DNA of 64,000 bases. Origin: Ferrimonas pelagia (GTDB taxonomy: Bacteria > Pseudomonadota > Gammaproteobacteria > Enterobacterales > Shewanellaceae). The position numbers were made by a program, and so were the translations under genes. How positions within the stretch are numbered: position 1 is the first letter of the stretch; every line of letters begins with the position of its first letter. The notes under the pieces were generated by a model. It was not told the origin of the DNA. It was given only the letters and a program-made list of their open reading frames with translations, and made no database searches. The stretch spans positions 47,681-111,680 of the forward strand of contig NZ_BAABJZ010000009.1 in NCBI RefSeq assembly GCF_039543565.1, in the 5' to 3' direction. Positions 43,242-53,329 of this stretch are shown here, in pieces.

Positions 43242-44756
43242 TCAGTCGGCTTTCTGGCCACCCTGTGGGCGCATCGCCGGGAACAGGATCACGTCACGGA
43301 TGGTGTGGGTGTTGGTGAACAACATCGCCAGACGGTCGATACCAATGCCCTGGCCCGCGGTCGGTGGCAGGCCGTGCTCCAGCGCGGTGATGTAATCTTC
43401 ATCGAAGTACATCGCCTCATCGTCGCCAGCATCCTTAGCATCCACCTGAGCCAGGAAACGCTGCTTCTGATCTTCGGCGTCGTTCAGCTCGGAGAAGCCG
43501 TTGGCCACTTCACGGCCACCGATGAAGAATTCGAAGCGATCGGTAATGAACGGGTTGTGATCATTGCGGCGCGCCAGCGGCGAGATATCGGCCGGGTACT
43601 CGGTGATGAAAGTCGGCTGGATCAGCTTAGGCTCCGCGGTTTCACCGAAGATCTCCTCCAGCAGCTGGCCACAGGTCCAGAATTTCTCAACGTAGATCTC
43701 CAGCGACTCAGCGATCTTCACCATGTAATCGCGATCCTGCACCTTGTCGTAATCCAGCGCCTGGATCAGCGCGTTGTCCGGGTTGTACTGCTTGGTCGCG
43801 TCCAACATGCTCAGACGTGGGTAGCTGCCACCGAACTCAACGGTTTCCTCGCCATAAGGCATGGAAGTAGATCCCAGGATCTCCTGCGCCACGGTGGACA
43901 GCATCTCCTCGGTCAGATCCATCAGATCGTTATGATCCGCGTACGCCATGTAGAACTCCATCATGGTGAACTCAGGATTGTGACGCGGCGACAGGCCTTC
44001 GTTACGGAAGTTACGGTTGATCTCAAACACGCGATCAAACCCACCCACGACCAAACGCTTGAGGTACAGCTCAGGGGCAATACGCAGGAACATCTGCTGA
44101 TCCAGCGCATTGTGATGGGTGATGAACGGACGGGCAGACGCACCGCCTGGGATCACCTGCATCATCGGGGTTTCCACTTCCATGAAGTTCTTGGACTCCA
44201 TGAAACGGCGAATGCCGGCAACCAGCTTTGAGCGGATCTGGAAAGCACGACGGGAATCTTCGTTAACGATCAGGTCAACATAGCGCTGACGGTAGCGCTG
44301 CTCCTGATCGGTTAGGCCGTGGAACTTCTCAGGCAGCGGACGCAGTGCCTTGGTCAGCAACTGGTACTCGCCCATGTCCACGTACAGATCGCCCTTGCCG
44401 GACAGGTGCAGTTGCCCCTTGATACCGATAATGTCACCGATATCCAGGCCGCCAATGGCTTTCAGTGCTTTCTGCACATCCTTAGAGGCATAGCCCTGGA
44501 TGCGACCGGACACATCCTGGATCGCCAGAAACGGGCCGCGCTTCGCCATAATACGACCGGCGATGGAGACGATGTGACCCGCTTCGGCCAGTTCTTCCTT
44601 GGTATTTTCACCAAACTCGGCCTGCAGATCCGCCGCCTGATGGGTCGGACGCCAAGTGTTAGGGTGACCATTGGCGTCACAGTCCTGGCGGATGGTGTCC
44701 AGCTTGGCACGGCGCTCAGCGATCAGCTTGTTTTCGTCTTGTACTTTTTCAGTCAT
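43242..44756 (-). CDS. lysS: Lysyl-tRNA synthetase, class II
   Basis: A 504-residue class II aminoacyl-tRNA synthetase charging tRNA-Lys. An N-terminal OB-fold anticodon-binding domain (about 60-150: VSIAGRIMAKRGPFLAIQDVSGRIQGY) precedes the catalytic core. Class II motif 2 is FRNEGLSPRHNPEFTMMEFY and motif 3 is GLPPTAGQGIGIDRLAML. The start ATG 44756 follows AAGGA at nine bases; a TTG three codons earlier is not needed. It follows prfB by 26 bp, the order conserved across gammaproteobacteria. Confidence 0.97.
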   Translation of the reverse strand: MTEKVQDENKLIAERRAKLDTIRQDCDANGHPNTWRPTHQAADLQAEFGENTKEELAEAGHIVSIAGRIMAKRGPFLAIQDVSGRIQGYASKDVQKALKAIGGLDIGDIIGIKGQLHLSGKGDLYVDMGEYQLLTKALRPLPEKFHGLTDQEQRYRQRYVDLIVNEDSRRAFQIRSKLVAGIRRFMESKNFMEVETPMMQVIPGGASARPFITHHNALDQQMFLRIAPELYLKRLVVGGFDRVFEINRNFRNEGLSPRHNPEFTMMEFYMAYADHNDLMDLTEEMLSTVAQEILGSTSMPYGEETVEFGGSYPRLSMLDATKQYNPDNALIQALDYDKVQDRDYMVKIAESLEIYVEKFWTCGQLLEEIFGETAEPKLIQPTFITEYPADISPLARRNDHNPFITDRFEFFIGGREVANGFSELNDAEDQKQRFLAQVDAKDAGDDEAMYFDEDYITALEHGLPPTAGQGIGIDRLAMLFTNTHTIRDVILFPAMRPQGGQKAD

Positions 44757-44782
44757 TTCAATCAATCCTTACGGGCCGCTCT

Positions 44783-45881
44783 TTACAGACCGGACTTGAG
44801 GCTGGCCACGATAAAGCGATCCAGATCGCCATCCAGAACCGCCTGAGTGTTGCGGGTTTCAACGCCGGTACGCAGATCTTTAATCCGAGAATCATCCAGT
44901 ACGTAGGAGCGGATCTGACTGCCCCAACCGATGTCGGACTTGGCGTCTTCCGCCGCCTGCTTCTCAGCATTTTGCGCGTTCAATTCCAGCTCGTAGAGCT
45001 TGGCCTTGAGCTGCTTCATCGCCTGATCTTTGTTCTTGTGCTGAGAACGTTCGTTCTGACATTGCACCACGGTGTTGGTCGGCAAGTGAGTAATACGCAC
45101 CGCGGATTCGGTGGTGTTCACGTGCTGACCACCGGCACCGGAGGCGCGGTATACGTCGATACGCAACTCGGCCGGGTTGATGTCGATGGCGATATTGTCA
45201 TCCACTTCCGGGTAGGCAAACGCGGAGGAGAACGAGGTATGGCGACGACCGCCGGAATCAAACGGGGATTTACGCACCAAGCGGTGCACGCCGGTTTCGG
45301 TGCGCAGCCAGCCATAGGCGTATTCACCAGAGATCTTCAGAGTCGCGCCCTTAATGCCCGCCACATCGCCGTCAGAGGCTTCGATGATCTCGGTTTTAAA
45401 GCCCTTGGCCTCCGCCCAGCGCAGATACATGCGCAACAGGATGTTACACCAATCCTGTGCCTCGGTGCCGCCGGAGCCGGCTTGCAGATCCAAGTAGGCA
45501 TCGTTGGCATCTTGCGGACCGGAGAACATACGACGGAACTCCAGCTTAGCCAGCTGAGCTTCCAGCCCCTCCAACTCGGACTGAGCTTCGACGAAGCTGT
45601 CTTCGTCTTCCTCCTCCACCGCCAGATCAACCAACTCACGGACGTCGTCCAGGCCTTGATCCAGGTTATCGATGGTTTCTACCACCGCTTCCAGCTCGCT
45701 GCGCTCACGGCCCAGCTTCTGAGCCCGCTCAGGCTCATTCCATACGTCGGGCTGCTCCAGCTCCGCACTGACCTCTTCTAGACGCTCTTTCTTGGCATCG
45801 TAGTCAAAGGTACCCCCTAAGGAGTTCTGTCCGCTCAGACAGATCCTTGATGCTGTTCAGCACCGGATTGATTTCGAACAT
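44783..45881 (-). CDS. prfB: Peptide chain release factor 2 (programmed +1 frameshift)
   Basis: RF2 terminates translation at UGA and UAA. The gene is read in two frames: 25 codons from ATG 45881 (MFEINPVLNSIKDLSERTELLRGYL), an in-frame TGA as codon 26, then a +1 shift and 340 further codons to the stop at 44783, giving 365 residues as in E. coli. The stop-recognition tripeptide SPF is in VRKSPFDSGGRRHTSF and the peptidyl-hydrolysis GGQ motif is in RASGAGGQHVN. It forms an operon with lysS. Because RF2 reads UGA, low RF2 promotes the frameshift and restores its own synthesis. Confidence 0.97.
45803..45818 (-). promoter_or_regulatory. RF2 programmed frameshift signal
   Basis: On the minus strand an internal Shine-Dalgarno AGGGGG, three bases (TAC), then CTT TGA C, the same arrangement as the E. 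coli prfB recoding site. The peptidyl-tRNA slips from CUU to UUU when the UGA is decoded slowly. Confidence 0.95.
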
Positions 45882-46114
45882 GCGCGTCCTACTACTCGTG
45901 AATGGCTATAAATGCAAACCCGAAATTTTAACTGATCTGGACGGCAACTGCCCAGAACAAAATCACCTCCAACGGCGATTTTCTGCTCTTTACCGCACGC
46001 CCGCCGCCAGAAGTTGCGAACAAGGTTCAAGTGGGTGCGTTTCCTGCCGATAACCAAACCAACGAAACAGTTTTGCGCCGCCCCTGACGCCTAGCCACTA
46101 GATAAGTTTGCTGA

Positions 46115-47995
46115 ATGTTTGCCCCAATGAGATCCATTTCTTTAAAATACAAGATCACCGGCGCCATCGGCGCCCTGTTGTTCATCTCCGTCACGGCGAT
46201 CATAAGTTGGGCTTATCACGCCGATAAGCGTAACTTTACCGACACCCTCGATCACACCATCGATGCACTAGGCGATCAGTACATTGGCTCCGTCAGCGGC
46301 TGGCTGGACAGTCGTCGCGACATCATTACTGCACTGGCCAATCATCTCGGCGACGCGCCTCTGACGCAGCTGCAACTGAGCCAACAAGCCGGCCAATTTA
46401 ACCTGACCTATTTTGGTCGCAACGACGGCGCTATGTTCGATTCCGATCCCAGCATCGATCGCACCGGCTATGATCCCCGCCAACGCCCTTGGTACCACCA
46501 AGCGATGACCAGCTCAGGGATGGTGCTTACGCCGCCCTATCTGGATGTGGCCTACAACCAAACCGTGATCACCCTGGCGACCCAAGTCCATGGCGGCGTG
46601 GTTGGCGCCGATCTCACCCTAGACACACTGATGAGCGATATCCGCCAGTTTGCTCTGCCCGGTGAGGGACAGGCCATGTTGATCGACGGCAACGGGATCA
46701 TCATCGCCCATCCGCAAAACCACCTGCAGCAACAGCCTCTGACTCAGCTCGATGCCAGCCTCAGCCCGCGCCGTCTGGCGCCACTGGTGGGCAACGACCG
46801 GGTCAACTTCTGGCAGTTCGAACACGGCGCCACCATGGGGGTTTGGCTCGATGCGATCCCAGGCACCGACTGGCAATTGCTGGTCATGCTGGATGAGAAA
46901 GCCCTGTTGGCGCCATTGATGCGGCAAACGATCACCCAGCTGCCGTTTATCTATGTTTCGCTGGCGCTGGTGTTGGCCCTGATCACCTATCTCACTCACA
47001 TTCTGCTGACACCGCTGCGTCAGGTGTCCGCCGCATTAGGCCAGATCGCCGACGGCGATGGCGATCTCACCCAAAGGATCGCCGTCGATCACCGAGATGA
47101 GGTCGGCCAATTGGCCGAGCACTTCAATCGCTATGTCGCCGGACTGGCCACCTTCATGGGTCAGTTGCGCGACGTCGCTGTCGATGTCGACCAACAAGCC
47201 GACAACACCACCGCCAGCAATCGCGATGCAGATCTGGCGCTGCAACAGCAACAGTGTCAGTTAACCCAACTGGCCACCGCCATCACCCAGATGACCCAAT
47301 CGACGCAAGAGATCGCACGCCACGCCGAACAAACCGCGTCGGCCGCGCAGCAATCAAGTCAAAGCTCGGAGCAAGGCAAAGCACTGGTCAATCGCAGCGG
47401 TCAGGCGGTGGCCAACCTGGCGGGGGAGATCGGGGAAGCCACCCATGTGGTGGATCAGCTCAATGAACACGCTCAGGCGATCTCCAGCATCCTCACCACC
47501 ATTCAAAACATTGCCGAGCAAACCAATCTGCTGGCGCTCAATGCAGCCATCGAGGCGGCGCGTGCCGGCGAGCAGGGTCGCGGCTTTGCCGTGGTAGCCG
47601 ACGAGGTGCGACTGTTGTCGCAACGCACCCAGCAGTCCACCGAGGAGATCCAGAGCACCATTGAGACGCTGCAAAGCACCACCCATCAGGCCGTCAGCCA
47701 GATGCGCTCGAGCCGAGCCCAAGCCGACAACAGCGTACAGGCAACCGAAGAAGCCAACGCTGCGTTGTCGGAGATCACCGACGCCATCGCCCTGATCTCC
47801 GATATGGCGATCCAGATCGCCACTGCGGTGGAAGAGCAGACTCAGGTGGCGGCGGAGATCCATCACAACACCAATGCGGTGGCCGACGTCAGCCGAGAGC
47901 TGGCGGGTCAGAGCGATCTGCGCCAGCAGCGATCTGAGGTTCTCAAGCAGCGAGCCGATGAACTCAATGCCGAGATCGGCCGCTTCAAGCTCTAA
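46115..47995 (+). CDS. Methyl-accepting chemotaxis protein with dCache sensor
   Basis: A 626-residue chemoreceptor. TM1 spans about residues 13-33, and a periplasmic double-Cache domain about 38-270 contains the ligand-pocket signature YDPRQRPWYHQAM with a downstream PYLDVAYNQTVITLA. TM2 (about 278-298) leads to HAMP (PLRQVSAALGQIADGDGDL) and the signalling hairpin with tip IAEQTNLLALNAAIEAARAGEQGRGFAVVADEVR. The R-x-W-Y plus D pattern occurs in amine- and amino-acid-binding dCache domains, so an amino acid ligand is plausible but unproven. It is inserted on the opposite strand between prfB and recJ, which are neighbours in many relatives. Confidence 0.93.
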   Translation: MFAPMRSISLKYKITGAIGALLFISVTAIISWAYHADKRNFTDTLDHTIDALGDQYIGSVSGWLDSRRDIITALANHLGDAPLTQLQLSQQAGQFNLTYFGRNDGAMFDSDPSIDRTGYDPRQRPWYHQAMTSSGMVLTPPYLDVAYNQTVITLATQVHGGVVGADLTLDTLMSDIRQFALPGEGQAMLIDGNGIIIAHPQNHLQQQPLTQLDASLSPRRLAPLVGNDRVNFWQFEHGATMGVWLDAIPGTDWQLLVMLDEKALLAPLMRQTITQLPFIYVSLALVLALITYLTHILLTPLRQVSAALGQIADGDGDLTQRIAVDHRDEVGQLAEHFNRYVAGLATFMGQLRDVAVDVDQQADNTTASNRDADLALQQQQCQLTQLATAITQMTQSTQEIARHAEQTASAAQQSSQSSEQGKALVNRSGQAVANLAGEIGEATHVVDQLNEHAQAISSILTTIQNIAEQTNLLALNAAIEAARAGEQGRGFAVVADEVRLLSQRTQQSTEEIQSTIETLQSTTHQAVSQMRSSRAQADNSVQATEEANAALSEITDAIALISDMAIQIATAVEEQTQVAAEIHHNTNAVADVSRELAGQSDLRQQRSEVLKQRADELNAEIGRFKL

Positions 47996-48054
47996 CCTCG
48001 CACTGCGCTGTGGGCCGATGCAACACCGGCTCACAGCCTCCAACTTCCTCTCCG

Positions 48055-49519
48055 CTATAGCGTTCTGATGGCCCGCGAGGACCAAAACTGACACCCCAGC
48101 ACCGCCAAGGCGCCGCCGCAAAGCAGCACGAGCCAACACCAAAGCAATGGTAGCCCTAGCCCAAGCAGGGTAAAGCCCAGCAACGCCGCTCCCGCCGCCC
48201 CCCAGGCTAACGGCAGTTGGGTCAGGACGAGCTGCATCGGCTCGCACCCGCTGGCACCGGCACTGATCACCGTCGTATCGGAAATGGGGGAGCAATGATC
48301 ACCGAACACAGAGCCGGCCATGACTGCGCTGACGGCAGGGAGGATCAACGCGGGCGAGAAGCCCGACGCCACCGCCGCCCCGATCGGGATCATCAGCGCA
48401 AAGGTGCCCCAGCTCGAACCGGTCGCAAACGCGGTAACCGCGCACAAGACAAACAACCCGGGCAAAACCAACGCCACCGGTAGATAGGCACTGGCCCAGC
48501 GCGCCAACAACTCACCACTGCCCAGATCATCGATACTGCGCCCGATCATCCAGGTCAGCAGCAGGATCCCCAGAGCGGGCGCCACGGCCTGCAACCCCTG
48601 CCACAGGGCTTGTAGGATCCGGCGCAGCCCCAAGGCCCGCGCCGACGCCAGTGCCATCAGCAATGCCATCAAACACGCATTGCGCATCGCAGCGCCGATA
48701 TCCGCGCTGGCAAAGCAGGCCAACAGCCCCACCTCGCCCGAACGATGCCATCCGCTCAACCAGGACAAGACGATGCTGCCAAGGATCAACACCAACAAAG
48801 GCAACAGCAGTGGCCAAGGCGAGCCTGCCGTTTCCACCTCGGTTTGGCGCGCGGCCACCGGCTCAAAGCCCCAGCCCCAATACGCCGCCGCCAACGCCAT
48901 CGCCAGCGCGGCAAAGGCGTAAAAATTGGCACTGGCCACCTCGACAAAGGCCGCTGCGGGCAGCATCGTCAGCAGTGGGATCCCCGCCAACAACGTCATG
49001 ACATAGGGGCCCCAACTGGAGATCGGCAAGATCGCGCACAGCGGCGAGGCGGTGCTGTCCACCAGATAGGCTAACTGCGTCGGCGGTACGCCATAACGCT
49101 GCACGATCGGCCGTGAAATGTGGCCATTGGCCAGACAGGAGAAGATCCCATCAATAAACACCAGAAACCCGACGCCGACCACCGCCAGACGGGCACTGCG
49201 CGCGCTGGATCCGGCCGGATAACCAACCAGCAAATTGAGTCACGGCGCCACTGCGTCGTAACAGCGAGGTGATGCAGCCCAACAGGGTGATCGCCGCCAA
49301 CACATCCAGATGCCAGCGCTGCCATTGCCCCTGTTGGTAAAACTGGCTGCTCAGATTGTCCGCCAAATATTGCAGACTGGGCCACACCGCGCCCTGATTA
49401 AGGATCAAGGCGCTGCTAAGGATCCCCAGCCCTAACGCTGGCAGGATCCGTCGTACCACCAGCGCCATGCCAATGGTGATCACCACAGGCAACAAACGCC
49501 ATACCGACTCTAGCTCCAT
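48055..49519 (-). pseudogene. NhaC-type Na+/H+ antiporter gene with a frameshift
   Basis: Two overlapping frames together encode one NhaC-family membrane protein. Residues 1-103 are in the first frame (from MELESVWRLLPVVITIGMAL, ATG 49519 with AGGAG). The rest is in the +1 frame, starting around LAVVGVGFLVFIDGIFSCLANGHISRP and ending with GSVFGDHCSPISDTTVISAGASG. The break is at a GC-dinucleotide run (49198-49205). Adding one CG pair there restores a continuous reading (QRA-RSARLAVV) of about 488 residues. The gene is therefore a recent pseudogene, a slippage-switchable gene, or a sequencing error. All other conserved parts are intact. Substrate would be Na+ or an organic ion. Confidence 0.82.
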
Positions 49520-49752
49520 AACATGCTCCTTATGCTAACGCCGGTCAGCATGCCTCAAATCCCTCATGATCCGAACATTATCAAACTAAAACATAGACAT
49601 AAGACAATAAATTCCCACAGAGCCCATCAGCATCGTCGCGACATTCCCGTGCGGGCGCCCGCTCGGCGTCATCAAGCTCAGTACATTCGTGCCTTAAGGC
49701 CACGGTCCGACTCAACCGCCGTCGCAAGTGTCGCCCGCGCGCCAAAACCAAC

Positions 49753-49776
49753 ACAGGCCACCCGAAGGTGGCCTGT
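49753..49776 (-). terminator. Terminator of recJ
   Basis: ACAGGCCACC / GGTGGCCTGT around CGAA, 27 bp past the recJ stop, followed by a T-rich stretch on the minus strand. The remaining interval up to 49519 is the antiporter promoter region without other features. Confidence 0.72.
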
Positions 49777-49802
49777 TGCTGACACGACGAACCGCCGGTG
49801 CC

Positions 49803-51527
49803 TCACTGCGCCTCGATATACTCCACCAGCAACTGCGCGCTATCACGCCCACGCCAATGATTGATATCCAGCTTGTAGGCCAGCTGCACCCACTGCACCG
49901 CGGCATTGGGCCATTGCTTAAGATCCACGTTAAAGGCGATGGCATCCAGCTGAACCTGACCGCATTCGCTCTCCACCGCCATCTTCAAATGCTTCTGGCC
50001 GACCAAACGCTGATCAAGCAGCTTAAAGCGGCCATCAAACAACGGCTCGGGGAAATTCTGCCCCCATGGCCCCGCCTGACGCAGCAACGCCGCCGTCTCC
50101 AGGCCCAATTGCTCGGCCGACAACTCGCCGTCAGACAGCAGTACTCCAGTCAACGCCGACGCCTCCAGCGTGTCGCGCACGGCTTGGTCATACAGCTGAG
50201 CAAAGCGCTCGTAATCGCACTCCTTCAGACTCAGGCCCGCCGCCATGGCGTGGCCACCGAATTTGAGGATCAAACCCGGATGCGCGGTATCGATCCGCTC
50301 CAGCAGATCCCGCATATGCAAACCCGGGATCGAGCGGGCCGAGCCTTTCACCTCGCCGCCGCCCGCCTCAGCAAAGGCGATCACCGGCCGGTGATATTGA
50401 TCCTTGAGCCTCGACGCCAGAATGCCGATCACCCCTTGGTGCCAGTCACTTTGATAGAGAACCACACCCCAGGGCAGATCCTCGCCGCGCAGATCCAGTC
50501 GCTGCAACGCTTGTACCGCCTCCACCTGCATGCTTTGCTCGATCTCACGCCGCTCGATATTGAGCCGGTCCAGCTCAGAGGCGATCTGACGGGCTTCGAC
50601 CATATCGTCCGCCAGCAGGCAGGCGATGCCGAGCGACATATCATCCAACCGCCCCGCGGCATTGAGACGCGGCCCCACCGCAAAGCCCAGATCCGAGCTG
50701 ACCAACCGCGCCGGCTCGCGCTGAGCCACCTCCAACAGCGCCTTGATCCCCGGCCGACAGCGTCCCGCCCGAATGCGGCGAATGCCCTGCTGCACCAACA
50801 CCCGGTTGTTGTGATCCAGCGGCACCACATCCGCCACCGTGCCCAGCGCCACAATATCGAGCAGCTCCGCCATATTGGGGATCGCCAAGCCGCGCTGCGC
50901 GAACCAGTTGCGCTGACGCAGCTCGGTACGCAGCGCCAACATCAGATAAAACGCCACGCCGACGCCTGCCATCGCCTTGGAAGCAAATGGGCAGCTATCC
51001 CGGTTAGGGTTAATGATCACATCCGCGTTAGGCAGCGTCTCGCCGGGCAGGTGGTGATCCGTCACCACCACCGTCATTCCGGCATCCTTCGCCGCCTGCA
51101 CCCCACTGTGCGCGGAAATGCCGTTATCCACGGTGATCAACACCTCGGCGCCGGCCTGCTCCGCCAGCGCCACCAAGGCCGGGCTCAAGCCATAGCCGTA
51201 ATCGAACCGGTTGGGCACCAGGTAATCGACAAACTGCGCGCCCATCGCCCGCAATGCCAACATCGACAGCGCGCTGGAGGTGGCGCCGTCTGCATCGAAA
51301 TCGCCGACGATCAAGATCCGTCGATTGGCGGCGATGGCATCCGCCAACACCTGCGCCCCCTGCGCGGCCCCCGACAGAGTGGTTGGATTGAGCATATTCG
51401 CCAGCTCCAACTCCAACTCGTTGGCACTGCCGATCCCACGCGTGGCGTAGATCTGACGCAATAGCGGCGGCAACGTCGCCGGTAGGTGGCTGTCGTCCAC
51501 GGGGGAACGGCGGATCAAATTAACCAT
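49803..51527 (-). CDS. recJ: Single-strand-specific 5'-3' exonuclease RecJ
   Basis: A 574-residue DHH-family nuclease acting in RecF-pathway recombination, mismatch and base excision repair. Metal-binding motifs: VGDFDADGATSSAL (motif I, about residues 72-85), VDNGISA, VVTDHHLPG (the DHH motif), and GTVADVVPLD. The DHHA1 domain has ILKFGGHAMAAGLSL. The start ATG 51527 (MVNLIRRSPVDD) aligns with E. coli; a TTG nine codons upstream is rejected. It lies downstream of dsbC with a terminator in between, so it may need its own promoter. Confidence 0.96.
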   Translation of the reverse strand: MVNLIRRSPVDDSHLPATLPPLLRQIYATRGIGSANELELELANMLNPTTLSGAAQGAQVLADAIAANRRILIVGDFDADGATSSALSMLALRAMGAQFVDYLVPNRFDYGYGLSPALVALAEQAGAEVLITVDNGISAHSGVQAAKDAGMTVVVTDHHLPGETLPNADVIINPNRDSCPFASKAMAGVGVAFYLMLALRTELRQRNWFAQRGLAIPNMAELLDIVALGTVADVVPLDHNNRVLVQQGIRRIRAGRCRPGIKALLEVAQREPARLVSSDLGFAVGPRLNAAGRLDDMSLGIACLLADDMVEARQIASELDRLNIERREIEQSMQVEAVQALQRLDLRGEDLPWGVVLYQSDWHQGVIGILASRLKDQYHRPVIAFAEAGGGEVKGSARSIPGLHMRDLLERIDTAHPGLILKFGGHAMAAGLSLKECDYERFAQLYDQAVRDTLEASALTGVLLSDGELSAEQLGLETAALLRQAGPWGQNFPEPLFDGRFKLLDQRLVGQKHLKMAVESECGQVQLDAIAFNVDLKQWPNAAVQWVQLAYKLDINHWRGRDSAQLLVEYIEAQ

Positions 51528-51555
51528 GGCATTGGACTCGGACAAACGGAACAAA

Positions 51556-51583
51556 CAAAAAGGCGTGCCCGAGGCACGCCTTT
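51556..51583 (-). terminator. Terminator between dsbC and recJ
   Basis: AAAGGCGTGCC / GGCACGCCTTT with a CGA loop and T-run on the minus strand. It lies 23 bp past the dsbC stop and 29 bp before the recJ start, so it should limit read-through into recJ. Confidence 0.88.
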
Positions 51584-51605
51584 ATCAATCGAAGCAAGAC
51601 ACAGC

Positions 51606-52310
51606 TTACTGGGTTTGCAGGGCCATCAGCAAGCGCTCCGGCGGCAGGTAACCCGGCACTAGGGTGCCATCGGTCAGGACCAGCGCAGGCGTACCGCTGA
51701 CGCCAAACGCGCCGCCCAAGGCGTAATGCTCCGCCACCTTGTTGTCGCAAGACTGGCTGGAGCCCGCTTTACCGCTGGCCTTAGCCTGAGTCATCGCCTT
51801 GGCCGGATCGGCCGCGCACCAAACGCTTTCCATCTCACGCCAAGCCGACGTGCCTTGACCGCCACGGGGGAAGGCCAGGTAGCGGATGGTGATCCCGCGC
51901 TCGTTGTAGCCCGCCATGTCGTTATGCAGCTTGCGGCAATAACCGCAGCTGATGTCGGTAAATACGGTCACCACGTACTTTTCATCCTTGGCCGGGTACA
52001 CGATCATCGAATCTTCAACATCGCTGAGGCGAGTCTGGCGCAACTCACCCATCGCCAACTCAGTCAGGTTGGCCATGCCATTTTCGACATCATAGATATT
52101 GCCGTGCAGCAAACGGGCACCGTCAGCGCTGATGTACAGCAGTCCTTGTGGCGTCACCACCTGATAGAAACCGTCGAGCGGCGCAGGCGCGAGCTCAGTC
52201 GCTGGGAGCCCCAGCTTTTGCAGTGCCGCTTGGGCCTTGCTGGTATCGGTGGCCGCAAATGCGCTCAGGCTCAACGCACTGGCAACCAACAAAGTAAGAG
52301 CTCGTTTCAT
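51606..52310 (-). CDS. dsbC: Thiol:disulfide interchange protein DsbC
   Basis: A 234-residue periplasmic disulfide isomerase. Signal peptide residues 1-19 (ends AFA), an N-terminal dimerisation domain, a linker helix and a thioredoxin-fold domain with the active site C122-G-Y-C125 (FTDISCGYCRKLH). The cis-proline loop is GVSGTPALVL. DsbC corrects wrong disulfides and is kept reduced by DsbD. The start ATG 52310 with AAGGATTA upstream begins the signal peptide; the longer open frame to 52427 would destroy it. It sits between xerD and recJ, as in other gammaproteobacteria. Confidence 0.96.
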   Translation of the reverse strand: MKRALTLLVASALSLSAFAATDTSKAQAALQKLGLPATELAPAPLDGFYQVVTPQGLLYISADGARLLHGNIYDVENGMANLTELAMGELRQTRLSDVEDSMIVYPAKDEKYVVTVFTDISCGYCRKLHNDMAGYNERGITIRYLAFPRGGQGTSAWREMESVWCAADPAKAMTQAKASGKAGSSQSCDNKVAEHYALGGAFGVSGTPALVLTDGTLVPGYLPPERLLMALQTQ

Positions 52311-52426
52311 TACATAATCCTTAAATATCTGACCACAGTACAACTTAGACCGGCAATTGAGCGCAAAACTTACCGTAGAACTTTGCTCAATGCTACGGCA
52401 TTCAGCACAGCTTTGAGCATGGCGCA

Positions 52427-53329
52427 CTAAGGGCGTGGATGATGAGCACAGTGTAGTGCCTGCAGCCTCGCCTGAGCGACATGGGTATAGATCTGCGTCG
52501 TCGACAGATCGCTGTGGCCCAACAACAGCTGTACGACCCGAAGATCAGCCCCATGGTTCAATAAATGCGTAGCAAAGGCATGACGCAGGGTGTGGGGAGA
52601 GAGGGGCTTACCGATCCCAGCCACCTTGGCGTAATGCTTGATGCGATACCAGAAGGTCTGCCGGGTCATCTGCACGCCCCGCTGACTGGGAAACACCACA
52701 TCCGAGCGATTGACGCCCAGCAAGGTGCCGCGCGCCTGACGGATATAATCCTCGATCTGCGCTTGCGCGTGCTCGCCCATCGGCACTAAACGCTCCTTGC
52801 CGCCCTTGCCGGTGATCCGAACCACCCCCTGGCGCAGGCTGATCTGCTCAAGCTGCAGCGCGATCAACTCACTGACCCGCAACCCTGTCGCATACAGCAA
52901 CTCCATCATCGCCCGATCCCGGATCTGAACCGGATCCTCAGGCTGTGGCGCCGCCAGCAAGGCCTCCACATCCGCTTCGGTCAAGGTGTCCGGCAGCTTG
53001 GGCGGCAATTTAGGCCGTTCGATCAGCACCATGGGATCCACCTCGATCTCGCCGCGCACCGTCAGATCGGCATAAAAGCGCCGCAATGACGATAGGGTGC
53101 GGGCGCTGCTGGTTTTGGCGATCCCCTCACTCTGCCGCTGCGCCAAATATTCCCGCACCAACTCCGCATCCGCAGCGGCCAAAGGCCGTGCGCGCGCATC
53201 GGCAAACCGGCCAAACGCCGTCAGATCGGAGCGATAAGCCGCCAAGGTATTGTCCGCCAGTCCCCGCTCGGCCCAGAGGCGATCGCAAAAGGCATCGATT
53301 GCCTGTTCATTGTTCAGGTTTGTACTCAT
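52427..53329 (-). CDS. xerD: Site-specific tyrosine recombinase XerD
   Basis: A 300-residue tyrosine recombinase that with XerC resolves chromosome dimers at dif under FtsK control. Catalytic residues are visible: R151 (ATGLRVSEL), K175 (TGKGGKER), H246 and R249 (SPHTLRHAFATHLL), H272 (LLGHSDLSTTQ) and nucleophile Y281 (IYTHVA). The N-terminal SAM-like core-binding domain (about 8-90) is complete. Length and neighbours (dsbC, recJ) distinguish it from integrases of mobile elements. The gap to dsbC is 116 bp. Confidence 0.96.
   Translation of the reverse strand: MSTNLNNEQAIDAFCDRLWAERGLADNTLAAYRSDLTAFGRFADARARPLAAADAELVREYLAQRQSEGIAKTSSARTLSSLRRFYADLTVRGEIEVDPMVLIERPKLPPKLPDTLTEADVEALLAAPQPEDPVQIRDRAMMELLYATGLRVSELIALQLEQISLRQGVVRITGKGGKERLVPMGEHAQAQIEDYIRQARGTLLGVNRSDVVFPSQRGVQMTRQTFWYRIKHYAKVAGIGKPLSPHTLRHAFATHLLNHGADLRVVQLLLGHSDLSTTQIYTHVAQARLQALHCAHHPRP

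Noticed and set aside
45803..45881. prfB as a pseudogene because of the in-frame TGA
   Set aside because: The TGA is the conserved recoding site with an internal Shine-Dalgarno; the gene is functional.
49728..51464. A 578-codon plus-strand open frame
   Set aside because: Exactly opposite recJ, Arg/His/Gln-rich and without a ribosome site. RecJ motifs on the other strand are complete.
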